Below, piece by piece: positions 9,832 through 20,250 of a stretch of 21,894 nt of DNA. Every line of letters starts with the position of its first letter. Position 1 is the stretch's first letter. The position numbers and the translations under genes were made by a program. The DNA is from Larix sibirica (Eukaryota > Streptophyta > Pinopsida > Pinales > Pinaceae). The stretch is from contig NWUY0300010377.1 of assembly GCA_004151065.3 (NCBI GenBank), forward strand, positions 78,179 through 100,072, in the 5' to 3' direction. The notes under the pieces were generated by a model. That model saw nothing but the letters and a program-made list of their open reading frames with translations. It searched no databases and had not been told where the DNA came from.

Positions 9832-10680
9832 AAACTAGAATGATATAGTGAGTTAGTATAACATCCAAACACAAATGGAGGTGAGGTGGTGCTTTACACC
9901 CACAAAAAAAGATATCCCGCAAAAGCAGACTGAGCATATGATAAGAGACTAGTTCGAGCAGTTAAAACTGTAGCTATGAATCTCCTTGGAGGAAATTATC
10001 TACTTATGAAATCTGCATTGCATAATTTAAGGTCTCACCAATCTACAAGTTTATGGGGATTCTAAATTGACTTCGCACATGGCTGATGGGTGGAAATAAG
10101 TTGCAAAGGTCTAGGTTGTTAAATATTGCAGGTCAACTAAAGGAGGTTGTATCTCTCTTTAAGCATATCTCTTTACTCATTTATTTAGACAATTCAATGA
10201 CCTTGCAGACTCCCTATCAAAGGAAAGTCTTATGGTGTCCTCTCACATCTATAACAATATAAATATAGGAATAGGACTTTGGTCTCATCTGAGACTTTCT
10301 CTATATATGAGTTCTAAGGAATTTGAATGATCTAAATCCTTTTTGTTTTATTGATGAAGTTTTTATTCTTTGAAATGGTTCTACTAATAGGAAGGATCAT
10401 TCATATCTTCTTTTTGATGTATAAATATAAAATATGGCATGGTTGGGGATTGTGCTAACCAACCCTCCTACACAATACAACTGACACCCACCCTAAGGTT
10501 ATTGACATAGTCATAAGGGAAGTGATGAATAAAGTGTAGGCATAAGATAAATACCCCTTCAACAAAGCTTCCATGATAGCCCTTCCATACTCCTATATCT
10601 GACTGCATGACAAGTGGAGAAGAATGTGAACTAATAGTCATTGATATTTGTGCATCTAATGATAATATATGGCACCACTA
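9832..10680 (+). pseudogene. Left-arm copy of an unidentified ORF, split by a LINE fragment
   Basis: The first part (about 9873-9933) reads EVVLYTHKKRYPAKAD then TGA. It aligns frame for frame with EVVACTFSKRDLAKVDW of the right-arm copy, the Trp codon having become a stop. After the interposed LINE piece, the second part (about 10540-10680) resumes with a PSILLY-like segment and ECELIVIDICASNDNIW, matching ECQLIIIDIYAPDGNMW on the right. The upstream non-coding sequence (TAGAATGATA, GTGAGTTAGTATA) is shared too. I do not recognise the protein. That two diverged copies retain a common reading frame suggests both descend from a real coding sequence of the element. This copy is dead. Confidence 0.75.
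9938..10535 (+). pseudogene. LINE ORF2 3' fragment with RNase H domain
   Basis: One frame carries VYGDSKL at 10049-10069, the RNase H catalytic GDS-type block. About 40 codons later, in the same frame, comes RQFNDLADSLSKES (10187-10228), the C-terminal HxxREFNxxADxLSKE block of plant LINE RNase H domains. Two in-frame stops and a third upstream of the second motif show decay. The frame closes with TGA near 10330 and is followed by T-rich 3' sequence. It interrupts the unidentified ORF, whose two halves resume on each side, so this is either a 5'-truncated insertion or a replacement. It cannot be the missing end of the LINE at 717, which lies 8 kb away, but could be of the same family. Confidence 0.8.
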
Positions 10681-10689
10681 GTGCCTTGA

Positions 10690-11040
10690 CCTAGAATTTA
10701 TGAAACAGAGTGATCATAATGTCTTGTGGATATTATTTGTATCAAGACTAGCCACTAAAAATTTTGTATCTTTTATAAATAGGTGGTTGGGAAAAAAAGT
10801 ACAAGTAGTGTTGTCTATGTTCTTTGATATGGCATTTCTAAAACATGGCAATTCTAAACCAATACTACTAATTTATTTTCAGTATCATTGTTGAAATAAA
10901 ACTAGAAATATAGGTTTCATTGAAGTGATCTTGTTAGCACTACTGCTTCATTGAATAAGCATTCTTGTAAACTTCTATAAGCCATGTTTAAAAAAAATGT
11001 TGCTCCAATTTTTGTCATTTTACTTTTCCAATTTGTTTTA
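10690..11040 (+). repeat. Left-arm non-coding segment shared with right-side copies
   Basis: The first part (about 10700-10790, GTGATCATAATGTC, TTATTTGTATC, CCACTAAAAATTTTGTAT) matches the reverse complement of 20155-20250. The second part (about 10800-10930, GAAATATAGGTTTCATTGAA) matches the reverse complement of 17210-17300. The last part (about 10970-11040, AGCCATGTTTAAAAAAAATG, TCATTTTACTTTTCC) matches both 17110-17200 and 20045-20125 in reverse complement. It is the best bridge showing that the three copies descend from one ancestor. Open frames within it (64 and 71 codons) are not conserved and I discount them. Confidence 0.8.
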
Positions 11041-11430
11041 TGTTTTTTTAATATAATTTTTCTAGGCATACTATATGTTCATAGTGGATTAGAGATTGCT
11101 CAAGAAGAGGTTTGTTCTTTCCTAGTAACGACTATTATGACTTGGTTTCTTTTGGAGATCCAAGAATATTGTGAATGCTCCTCATTTAAAACTAGTTAAT
11201 CAGTTTAGAGATGCACTAATTGAGACAATATTCCTTGAAGACACTATCCAACAATTCAAGGGTCAATCCAAATAAATATAATCATATTAGGAATTAACAT
11301 ATTTTTCATTAATGCTTGAATAATTTGACTGAATGCTGAGTGGGATACATTTGAATATAGGGAGATAAGTTTCTTGCTTTAAGACAAATGGAAGATATTT
11401 TGTCCCTATTTGAAATCTATGTCTGGTGTA
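11041..11430. other. Junction between left arm and macrosatellite
   Basis: No similarity to the right-arm sequence at the equivalent position and none to the 1.3-kb unit. No gene seen. Confidence 0.45.
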
Positions 11431-14400
11431 GGTAGGTCCAAGGTAGGTGAACAAATAATTTGTGGTATATTTTAACTCCTTGACCAATCGTGACCAATGA
11501 AATTCAAGTGCAGGGTGAAAATGGTTTCTTTTAGGGCTCAAGGGCCCAGAGGAATGCCTTAAACCACTACGCATGGTCTCTTTGCGGGATATTAATGGTT
11601 TTTTTATATGTGATATGGGACACAACATAAGGTTTTGAGAATCCCATATTGGTTGTTGGGACTTGGACATGTTCAAGAGAGGAAAAGAGGGAATTGCGAA
11701 CTAAGGTAACTTTCTAGGAATCAAATAAAAATAACATTACCTCTAACCATTGTGCTCACCTCTTGAGAGTGTCAATTTCTTTTGAGTTCAGATATGGGAA
11801 CCATATGGAGGTTTTTATTAATATATATGGGTATTGGTACCCTTACCATAGTTTAAGGATGAAACTTGAGCTTAGGGAATTAAAGGTAGATTCCAATGTT
11901 TAGCTTCCATGAGAGAAACATTGAACCACTAGACATGCCTTCGCTATGGAATATTTGTGTTCGGAGAGGGAATATCTGCTGATCATAAGGATTTAATCAA
12001 TATAAATGGGTCCTGTTTCCTTACACATGGTTTAAATAATCATCATAAACCTACACACCTTAATAAATATTTGAGGCATGCAAGAACAAGAACATTTAAC
12101 CTTGAAACACTGCACATGATCAAACAAGTGTATTCTTGGCCTCGAAGTGGGGATATGGATACCATCAGGAGATTTCAAGAAATTATGCGTATCACTAGAA
12201 TGATGTCACAATAGTTGGTGGAGGAATTTAAATCATGAATTGGGATCTTAATTTATCTTCTAGGTATGAAGTTCCATGAATAACACCTTGAAATACCTTA
12301 GATAATAGTTTTTCGAGGAGTTGATTCATTGGTTTCTAAGTGGATATATGGGAAACAATATAAATTTTCAAGCACTAGATATGGGTCTCAGGGCCTGGTC
12401 ATTGGCATGGCCGGGAAGGACACCTAAGCCTTATGAGTGTACTCCCTATGGTATCCATTTCCTATGAGTGGGATTAGGCACTCTCAAGTGATTTCAAGTA
12501 ATAGGTGTGAGTCATAGGGTCTTACACATGTTCAAGAGAGATGGGTGCCATTAGGTAATTTCATATAGGCTTAATAATGATCTTGATCCCTAGACATGGT
12601 CGTGGAAAGAACCATAGTATCTCAAGGCCGTGAGACTCTAGTTAGATGGTTTTAAGGACCATTGAACAATCCAAGGAAATCATAGGCCTTGTTTAGTAGG
12701 AGAGTCTTGTACCTCCTTTACATATGCTACGCTACCTCCAAGGTAGGTCCAAGTAGGGGAACAATTAATTGGGTGTATATTTTAATTCATTGACCAATGT
12801 TTACCATTGAAACTCAATTGTAGGGTGAAAATGGTTTCTTCTGGGGCTCAAGATCCCAAAGAAATGCCTCAAACCAACATGCATGGCCTCTTTTTGGGGT
12901 ATTAACAATTTTTTATATATGATATGGGACACAATAGATTGTCTTGAGCATATAATATTGGTTCCTAGGACTTGGAAATGTTCAAGAGAGGAAAAGGGGG
13001 CATTGTGACCTAAAGAAACCTTATAGGAATCAAACAAAAAAAAACCTCTAACCATTGCGCTCACCTCTCGAAAGTGTCATTTTATTTTGAGTTTAGATAT
13101 GGGCACCATATGTAGGTTTTTATTAATACATATGGGTATTTATACCCTTACTATGGTTTAAGGAAGAAACTTGAGCTTGTGGCATTATAGGTACATTCCA
13201 AGGTTTAAGTTTCATGAGAGAAATCTTGAACCACTAGACATGCTTTCACTATGGAATCTTTGTGTCCGGAGAGGTGATATGTGTTCATCATAGGGTTTTA
13301 ATTAATAGGGATGGGTTATGTCTCATTGCACATGGTTGAAATAATTATCATATACCTACACACCTTAATAAATATTTGAGGCATCTAATACCAATGACAT
13401 TTAACCTTGAAACATCGCACATGATCTACCAAGTGTATTCTTGGTCTCAAAGTGGAGATATGGATACCATTAGGAAATTTCAATAAATTATGTGTATCAT
13501 TGAAATGATGTTAGAATAGCTGGTGGAGGAATTTAAATCATGAATGAGGCTCTTAATTTATCTTCCATGTATGAAGCTCCATGAAAAAAACCTTGAAACA
13601 CCTTAGATAACAATTTGTTGAGGAGATGATTTATTGGTTTCTAAGTGGATATATAGGAACAGTATAAATTTTCAAGCACTACATATGGGTCTTAGGGTTT
13701 GGTATTTGACATGGTCGGGAATGATAACCAAAACTTGTGAGTGGTCTCCCTATGGTATCCATGTCTTATGAGTGGGGTTAGGTACTCTCAAGTGATTTTG
13801 AGTAACAAGTGTGAGTCACCGGGTCTTACACGTGTTCAAGGGAGATGGGTGCCATTAGGTAATTTCATGTAAACTTAGCAATGATCTTGATCCCTAGACA
13901 TGGTCGAGGAAAGAACCATAGTATCTCAATGCCATGTGAGTCCAGTTATATGGTTATACATACCATGGAGCCATCCAAGGAAATCGTAGGCCTTTTTTAG
14001 TTAGGGAATCTTGTACTTCCTTTACATATGCTACATCACCTCCAAGGTAGGTCCAAGTAGGGCTACAAATAATTAGGTGTGTATTTTAATTCCTTGACCA
14101 ATTTTGAAAAATTAAACTCAAGCATAAGGTGCAAATTATTTCTTCTGGGGCTCAAGGGCCAAGATAAATGCGTCAAAGCACCATGCATGGCCTTTTTGTG
14201 GGATATTAATGGTTTTGTATATGTGATATGGGATGCAGCAAAAGGTTTTAAGAATCCAATATTGGTTTTTGGGACTTGGACATGTTCAAGAGAGGAAAAG
14301 GGCGCATTTCAACATGAAGTAACCTTATAGGCATCAAACAAAAAGAACAATGCTTGTAACCAATGCACTCACGTCTTGAGAGAAAGATTGAACCACTAGG

Positions 14401-16213
14401 CATGCCTTTGCTATGGAATATTTGTGTTCATAGAGGGGATATGTGTTCATCATATGGTTTTAATCAGTATGGATGGGTCATGTTGCATTGCACATGGTTG
14501 AAATAATATCATAAACGTACACACCTTAATAAATATTCGAGGCATCCATGGCCAAGAAAATTTAACTTTGAAACATTGCACATGATCTACCAAGTGTATT
14601 CTTGGACTCATAGTGGGGACATGGATACCATCAATAGATTTCAAGAAAATATGGGTATTGCTGCAATGATGTGGCAATATTCTGTGGAGGAATTTAAATC
14701 ATGAATTAGGCTCTTAAGTTATCTTCTAGGTTTGAAGCTCCATGAGTAACACCTTGAAACACCTTAGCTAACAATTTTTTGAGGAGACGATTCATTGGTT
14801 TTTAAATGGATATATGGGAACCATTATAAATTTTCAAGAACTAGGTATGGGTCTCGGGGCTTGGTCATTGACATGGTCAGGAAAGATACCTAATCCTTAT
14901 GAGTGTCCTCCCTATGGTATCCATGTCCTATGGGTGGGTTTAGGTGTTCTCAAGTGGGTTAGAGTAATAGGTGTGAGTCACAAGGTGTTACACATGTTCA
15001 AGGGAGATGGTTTCCATTAGGTAATTTCATGTAGACTTAGTAATGATATTGATCCATAGACATGGTCAAGGAAAGAACCATAGTATGCCAAGGACATAGG
15101 ACTCTAGTTCGATGGTTTTAAGGATTGTGGTGCCATCCAAGGAAATCGTAGGACTTGATTAGTAGGGGAGTCTTGTACCTCCTTTACATATGCTATGCCA
15201 CCTTCAAGGTAGGTCTAGGTAGGGATACAAATAATTGGTTGTATATTTTAATTCCTTGACCAATTTCAACCGATGAGACTCAATCATAGGGTGCAAATTG
15301 TTTCTTCTAGGGCTCAAGGGCCAAGAGAAATGCCTCGAACCACCATGCATGGCCTCTTTGTGGGATATTAACATTTTTTTATATGGTATATGGGATAAAA
15401 CAGAAGGTTTTGAGCATCTCATATTTGTTTCTAATACTTGTTCATGTTCAAGAGAGGAAAAGGGGGCATTTCAACCTAAATAAAATCATACCTTACACTT
15501 GGAAATAATATTGAAGACTTCTTGGTCCAAGAACAATTCATTGAACACCACAAGAAACCTCTCAAAGGAATCTTTTTTCTGATGTGTGGATATGGGTACC
15601 ACTATTACCTTCTTTAGCACAAGGGATAAGTTTGAGGGCCCCAACCATTCATGTGGGAGTAAATATGGGTTTCTGGTCCTTAATAAATATTCTAGGAATA
15701 TAGGGATAAGAACGATTCCTTGAACAACAACATGTGTCCTCCTTATGCTATCCATGTCTTATGAGTGGGGTTTGTTTCTCTCAAGTGGTTTCAAGTAATC
15801 TAATATTGGTTGTACAGACATGGACATGTTCAATAGAGGAATAGTGGGAATTATGACCCAAAGTAACCTTCTAGGCATTAAACAAAAAGAACAATGCCTC
15901 AAACCATTTCCCTAACCTCTCGAGAGTGTCATTTTCGTTTGAGTTTAGATATGGGAACCATATGGAGGTTTTTATGGTTCAAGGAAGGAACTTGATCTTG
16001 AGGCTTTAAAGGTAGCTTCTAAGTTTAAAGTTTCATGAATGAAACCTTGAACCACTAGACATTCCTTCTCTATGGAATATGTGTCTTCTGATAGGGGATA
16101 TGCATTTATCATAAGGTTTTAATCACTAGGGATGGGTCATGTGTCCTTGTATAAGGTGCAAATAATGATAATAATCATTGATACATAAGTAAATATTTTA
16201 GGCACCCAAGGCC
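11431..16213 (+). repeat. 1.3-kb macrosatellite, about 3.7 units
   Basis: The marker GGTAGGTCC/GGTAGGTCT followed by an AACAAATAATT-like segment occurs at 11431, 12742, 14046 and 15208, giving periods of 1311, 1304 and 1162 bp. Shared landmarks recur in each unit in the same order: GGGCTCAAGGGCC, TGCATGGCCTCTTT, TTCAAGAGAGGAAAAG, ATATTTGAGGCAT, GGTATCCATG and CATGGTCG..GAAAGAACCAT. Unit three (14046-15207) lacks about 140 bp present in one and two. Unit four is rearranged and ends mid-unit. Copies differ by many substitutions, so the array is old. Internal motifs such as GATATGGGNACCAT recur several times within one unit, so the unit probably grew from smaller repeats. Open frames in it (up to 129 codons, minus strand) recur because the DNA recurs. 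Confidence 0.95.
15486..15785. other. Rearranged segment inside macrosatellite unit four
   Basis: Normal unit order is lost after the GAGGAAAAGGGGGCATTTCA landmark. The segment contains GTGGATATGGGTACCA and GTCCTCCTTATGCTATCCAT, which belong to a later position of the unit. The array then returns to an earlier landmark (ACATGTTCAATAGAGGAATA, about 15825). This looks like unequal recombination between units. Confidence 0.65.
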
Positions 16214-16237
16214 TTGATACCAAACATAGATATATTT

Positions 16238-17300
16238 ATAACTACAACCCTTCAACCTTATTACTCCCAACACCTTAATATTTATAACCATCGCCATTAT
16301 ACGTCACTTATCTTTATTGTCAAACTTTATTACTCCCAACAACAAACCACTATAACAATAAGCATTATCCTTCATAACCCTTTATGGAACATTAAACCCT
16401 AAGCAATATAACACTTCATAGACTTAGAATTATCTATGAACTTGGTTTCATAGAGAAGATATAATGCCATATTTTACTCCCATGTGATTTATTAATTTAT
16501 TGGTATTGTAAGATGAATAAGCCATAACATTTGGAGTATTTTATAGGGATTCAAATCCCTCAATATTATGGTCGGCGCGAATTAAATGTGCTCAAACCTA
16601 TGGTTTCTACATAGTTTTACATTTCACTGATCACAGAGAGATTTGGAGTGTGGACATTTTCTATTATGTAACTATCGCTAAGATCACTTCACCACAAACA
16701 TATATGGCATGTATTATGCCCATATTTCCTTAAAAAATGCATGAGATAAAAAATGTCAAAGTTTAGTGTTTAGAGTAATTTTTTATTTCTAAGAGTCATA
16801 AATTAAGGTATTTTTGTCAAATTCGGCAATATGTTGCACCTAGTTATTTGTTTTACACTAAATTATATCTACTATACTTCCCTAAACGTATCCTTCCCCA
16901 TTCGACCCCATCTATGTCAAGAAACTTTGGAACACCATATCCATCTTTTTGGGGATAACTTGGAAACTGAAATTTGTTGCAAGCATCATCTAATTAGGAA
17001 TTAAATTGTATCCTGGAATATGAAATTCCAATAGAATATGTGTTAAATTCTTAGTAATATGTGATGGGGAAACTATGTTTTATGGCATACTTCTTTGTGA
17101 AATTATGATAGAAACGTAGACAACAAACATGAAAACTAAAATGACAGAAATTGGATTAATAATTTTTTTTTAAACATGGATTATGTAAATTTATAGGCAT
17201 ACTTCTTCAATAAATAAATAGTGCTATGAAGAGAACTTATATGAAACCTATATTTTGAGTTGTAGTTCAGAATGCTATTGAAAAAATATAAAACCATGAT
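16238..17300 (+). repeat. Inner right-arm segment, repeated at 19169
   Basis: This starts CCTTCAACCTTATTACTCCC and is shared in order with 19169-20130: AACACTTCATAGAC, AGAATTATCTATGA, ATAATGCCAT, CTTCCCCATTC, TTTGGAACA, AATTCCAATAGAA, AAACATGG. The last ~200 bp also match the left arm in reverse complement. Divergence between the copies is substantial, with many substitutions and indels. No PBS follows its end and no polypurine tract precedes the second copy, so I do not call the pair LTRs. No protein is recognised in it. Confidence 0.88.
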
Positions 17301-17950
17301 AAAATGCACCACATATCAACTCCATCACAAAGATTATATCTATCTTATTGGTGAATTTTTGTATACCAAGAAAGGTTTTAGGCATTCAATTGTAATGGCT
17401 ACACCTCCCATGAAGCCAACAATTGAATAATGTTATATAAATTCAATTTGGAAACCAATCCTATCCAAAAGAATTATAATAAAATGGAAGTTTAAATAAT
17501 AGAAAATATTATTTTTCAAATACATGAACTACATAACCATTGGTATTTGAAACTAATTAGAGATTCCTATAAATTCTTGAAAATCACAAAAGAGAGATGT
17601 TAATCTGATAACAAGTTGCGTGCAAGCAACAAACCCAATATTTTCTATCTCATTCATGACCAAGGTGTGACATATTGAGTAAATGAAAATAATAACTATC
17701 ATCCCATTGTCAATATCCTTGTAGATCCCCACCATAGTTTCTATGAGGAATGGAAAATAACTTGAATATTTAACAATCCTTTCCCACATAAAGAAAGAGG
17801 AAGATCGGTAAGAAAACCCAATAGGTCAGCTCAATCGATTACTCTTAATGTTGTCAGGCATTTGACTAGTTATGTACTAGTCTGCACTAACAAGTTTAAT
17901 AGAGATTCCAACCATGAATTTGTTAGCATCCTTGGGGTTTTACGATTAGG
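17301..17950. other. Sequence between the repeated segment and the unidentified ORF
   Basis: On the minus strand, 17553-17789 is open for about 78 codons with a hydrophobic stretch (IVIIFIYSICHTLVM). It lies downstream of the unidentified ORF and could be a later part of the same decayed protein after frameshifts, together with an open segment near 17830-17940 reading KDANKFMVGISIKLV. No family match can be offered. Confidence 0.35.
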
Positions 17951-18303
17951 TTATACTTGGAAGAGTAATTCCTCATATAACATTAAGGTATTTTTTCCAG
18001 TTGACAACAATTCCCAAGCAACTTTCATAGGAGGTATTTGATTTTTGAGCCACATATTACCATCAGGTGCATAGATATCAATGATTATTAGTTGGCATTC
18101 TTCTTTACAAGAGGTAGTCGGATATAGGAGTATTGAAGGGATATCATTGTGTGTTGATGGAGGATTTGCAGGATCCCAGTCTACTTTTGCAAGATCTCTT
18201 TTTGAGAAGGTGCAAGCTACCACCTCATCTATGTTTATGTTTGTGAGTTATATTAAATCACCTTATACTAACTCACCTTATCATTCTATTTCAATACAAT
18301 GAT
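17951..18303 (-). pseudogene. Right-arm copy of an unidentified ORF
   Basis: The minus strand is open from just after a TAA near 18255 down to about 17951, roughly 100 codons. It contains EVVACTFSKRDLAKVDWDPA, NDIPSILLYPTTSC, ECQLIIIDIYAPDGNMWLK and VAWELLSTGKNTLMLYEELL. There is no ATG at its start; the only in-frame possibility near the alignment start is GTG, which a plant gene would not use. The frame therefore probably enters from upstream sequence or is truncated. Its left-arm homologue (9832-10680) shares the frame and several blocks. No signal peptide, membrane segment or catalytic motif I know is evident. It could be a capsid-like, Gag-like or host-derived sequence captured by the element; I cannot choose between these. 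Confidence 0.6.
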
Positions 18304-18342
18304 AAAGGGGAAGGGACAACATTCCATGCCAAATATTTTAAT

Positions 18343-19070
18343 GCATGATGATGTCATCACCATAGGGTGACATCATAGTGATATCAAGTATCATCATGAG
18401 GAAGGATTCACCAACCCTTCCTCAAATTTCCATGGGGTAAACGATCATATGGAGGAAGGATTGATTGATCCTTCTTCAAATGTGCAAATCAGCTTAAGCA
18501 TCATCTAGAGGAAGGATGGATTGACCCTTGCTCAAACATGCACCAAGGGGAAAGTATCATCTAGAGGAAGGCTCAAAATACCCTTCCTCAAATATGTACC
18601 TAGTCTCATGCATCACTCATGGGAAGGATCCATTCCTTCCTCAATTATGGACTTTGTGTCAAGAACCATGAAGAGGAAGGATCAATCAACCCTTACTTAA
18701 ATATGGATGTCGATCTAGCATCATCTAGAGGAAGGATCACGCAACCCTTCTTTAAATTTGGATATTGAGTGAAGCATCATATTGAAGAAGCATATACCAA
18801 CAATTCCTCAATCTAAACCAAGGGTCAAGTACCAAATAGAAGAAGGATTAGTCAACCCTTCATTAAATTTGTACTTGGGAAAAATATTATCTCGAGGAAA
18901 GATTGACCTACCCTTCCTCAAATGTGGATTTCGGTTCAAGTTTAATCTAGAGGAAGGATCGACTAACCCTTTCATAAATGTGCATCTAGGGTCAAGTATC
19001 ATATTCAAGAAGTATCAACCAAACCTTTTTAATATATGGTATCTAGGAAACATATCATCTCGATGAAAGT
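18343..19070 (+). repeat. 56-bp tandem array, thirteen units
   Basis: GAGGAAGG-type markers occur at 18398, 18452, 18508, 18564, 18620, 18673, 18728, 18784, 18839, 18894, 18950, 19006 and 19061, a regular 53-56 bp step. The unit pattern is TCTAGAGGAAGGATCGAT, CAACCCTTCCTCAAAT, then a GGTCAAGCATCAT-like linker. Each unit thus contains an internal inverted repeat (GAGGAAGG against CCTTCCTC) and can form a stem. The inner flank (18343-18395) with TGACATCATAGTGAT is shared with 9740-9790. Outer units are more degenerate. A 94-codon open frame (18782-19066) is a by-product of the array. Confidence 0.95.
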
Positions 19071-19163
19071 TCTGTAGAATTTGAGCATGTGGATCTAGAT
19101 ACGAAATAAGATAGAAATATTGTGAAAGAGATCAACAATCAATCAAATTCATGCAATAAATTT

Positions 19164-19165
19164 NN
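19164..19165. other. Two-base ambiguity (NN), possible assembly join
   Basis: The NN sits four bases before the second copy of the 16238 segment begins. A join placed at a repeat boundary deserves caution: the order of what follows relative to what precedes is not certain. Confidence 0.9.
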
Positions 19166-19168
19166 CCC

Positions 19169-20250
19169 TCCAACCTTATTACTCCCAACAACTAACATTT
19201 ATAACCATGGCCACCATGGCCATTACAGGTCACAAATCTTTATTATTAAACTTTTATTATTCCCAACACCAAACCATTATAACAATAATGACTATCCTTC
19301 AAAACCATTTATGGAACCATTACGCCTTAAACGTTATAACACTTCATAGACGTAGAATTATCTATGACCTTGGTTGCATAGAGAAAATATAATGCCATAG
19401 TTTACCCCAATTCAATTTATGAATTTATTGGTGTTGTTAGATGAAATGGTCATAACATATTTTGGAATATTTTTACGAAGAGTCATATCCCTCGCTATTA
19501 TGTTCCACGTGAATCCAGAATGCTCAACCCTCTTATTTCCACACAATATTACATTGCATTAATCATAGACATAGGTGGGTGTTTGCTACTATGGAATCCT
19601 ATCTAAGATTGCTTCATCCCAAACATATCCAGTATGTACTATGTTCATATTTCTTAAAAAACACATGAGATCGAAAATGGTGAAATTTAGGGTTGAGGGT
19701 ATTTCTATATTATTCAGAGTCAGAAATGAGGGTATTTCTTTCAAAGTCATGAATGGGTTGCACTTGGATATACATTTTAAATTGAACTAGATATACTATC
19801 CTTCCTTAAACCTCTCCTTCCCCATTCCACCCCTTGTGTCAAAAAAATTTGGAACAACATATATTCGTTTATTTTTGGATAAATTGGCAACTGAAACTTG
19901 TTGCAAGTGTCATTTATTCCAGAAGTAAATTGTATCCCCCAATCTGGGATTCCAATAGAAGATGTGTGCCCTTCTTAGGAAGATGTTATGGGGAAATTTT
20001 TTTTTATGAAATCATTCTCTATGTACTTATAACATAAATACAAACAACAATAGGAAAAGTAAAATGATGGAAATTGGATTAACAAATCCTTTTTTTAAAC
20101 ATGGCTTTTGTAAACTTATAGGCATCCTTTTTTTAACATGGAATTTGTAGCTTCCAGGGAAGTTTTTCCCTATAAAAAATACAACATCTTTAGTGGTTAT
20201 TCTAGATACAAATAAGTTCCATAGGACATTATAATCACTCAGTTTAAAAA
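19169..20250 (+). repeat. Second copy of the right-arm inner segment
   Basis: This matches 16238-17210 in order and orientation up to about 20130. It then continues with about 100 bp (20155-20250) that match the reverse complement of the left arm at 10690-10790, sequence absent from the first right-side copy. It is therefore an independent, differently truncated copy, not an exact duplicate of 16238-17300. No coding content recognised; short open frames are not shared between copies. Confidence 0.88.

Larger units (their letters stand above)
9664..19070. mobile_element. Candidate foldback-like element with long inverted arms
   Basis: Three blocks occur at both ends in mirrored order. First, a 56-bp GAGGAAGG...CCTTCCTC repeat and its inner flank: 9664-9790 (minus sense) and 18343-19070 (plus sense). 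Second, an unidentified ORF: 9832-9934 with 10540-10680 (plus) against 17951-18303 (minus). Third, a non-coding segment: 10800-11040 against 17080-17300 (reverse complement). The core between the arms is a 1.3-kb tandem array. Long inverted arms carrying short tandem repeats around a variable core describe foldback-type class II elements. An inverted segmental duplication of two separate element copies is the main alternative. I see no transposase and have not defined target-site duplications, so the outer limits are approximate. Confidence 0.5.

Noticed and set aside
11287-11676. 129-codon minus-strand open frame, with similar frames at 12801-13064 and 15204-15422
   Set aside because: The similarity comes from the 1.3-kb tandem repeat itself; frames start and stop differently in each unit and no family is recognisable.
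18782-19066. 94-codon plus-strand open frame and its antisense partner
   Set aside because: Both lie wholly in the 56-bp repeat array, whose period is not a consistent multiple of three; the residues follow the repeat.
16238-20130. The ~960-bp direct repeats (16238 and 19169) as the two LTRs of a retrotransposon
   Set aside because: No primer-binding site follows the first copy, no polypurine tract precedes the second, there is no Gag or Pol between them, and parts of both match the left arm in inverted orientation.
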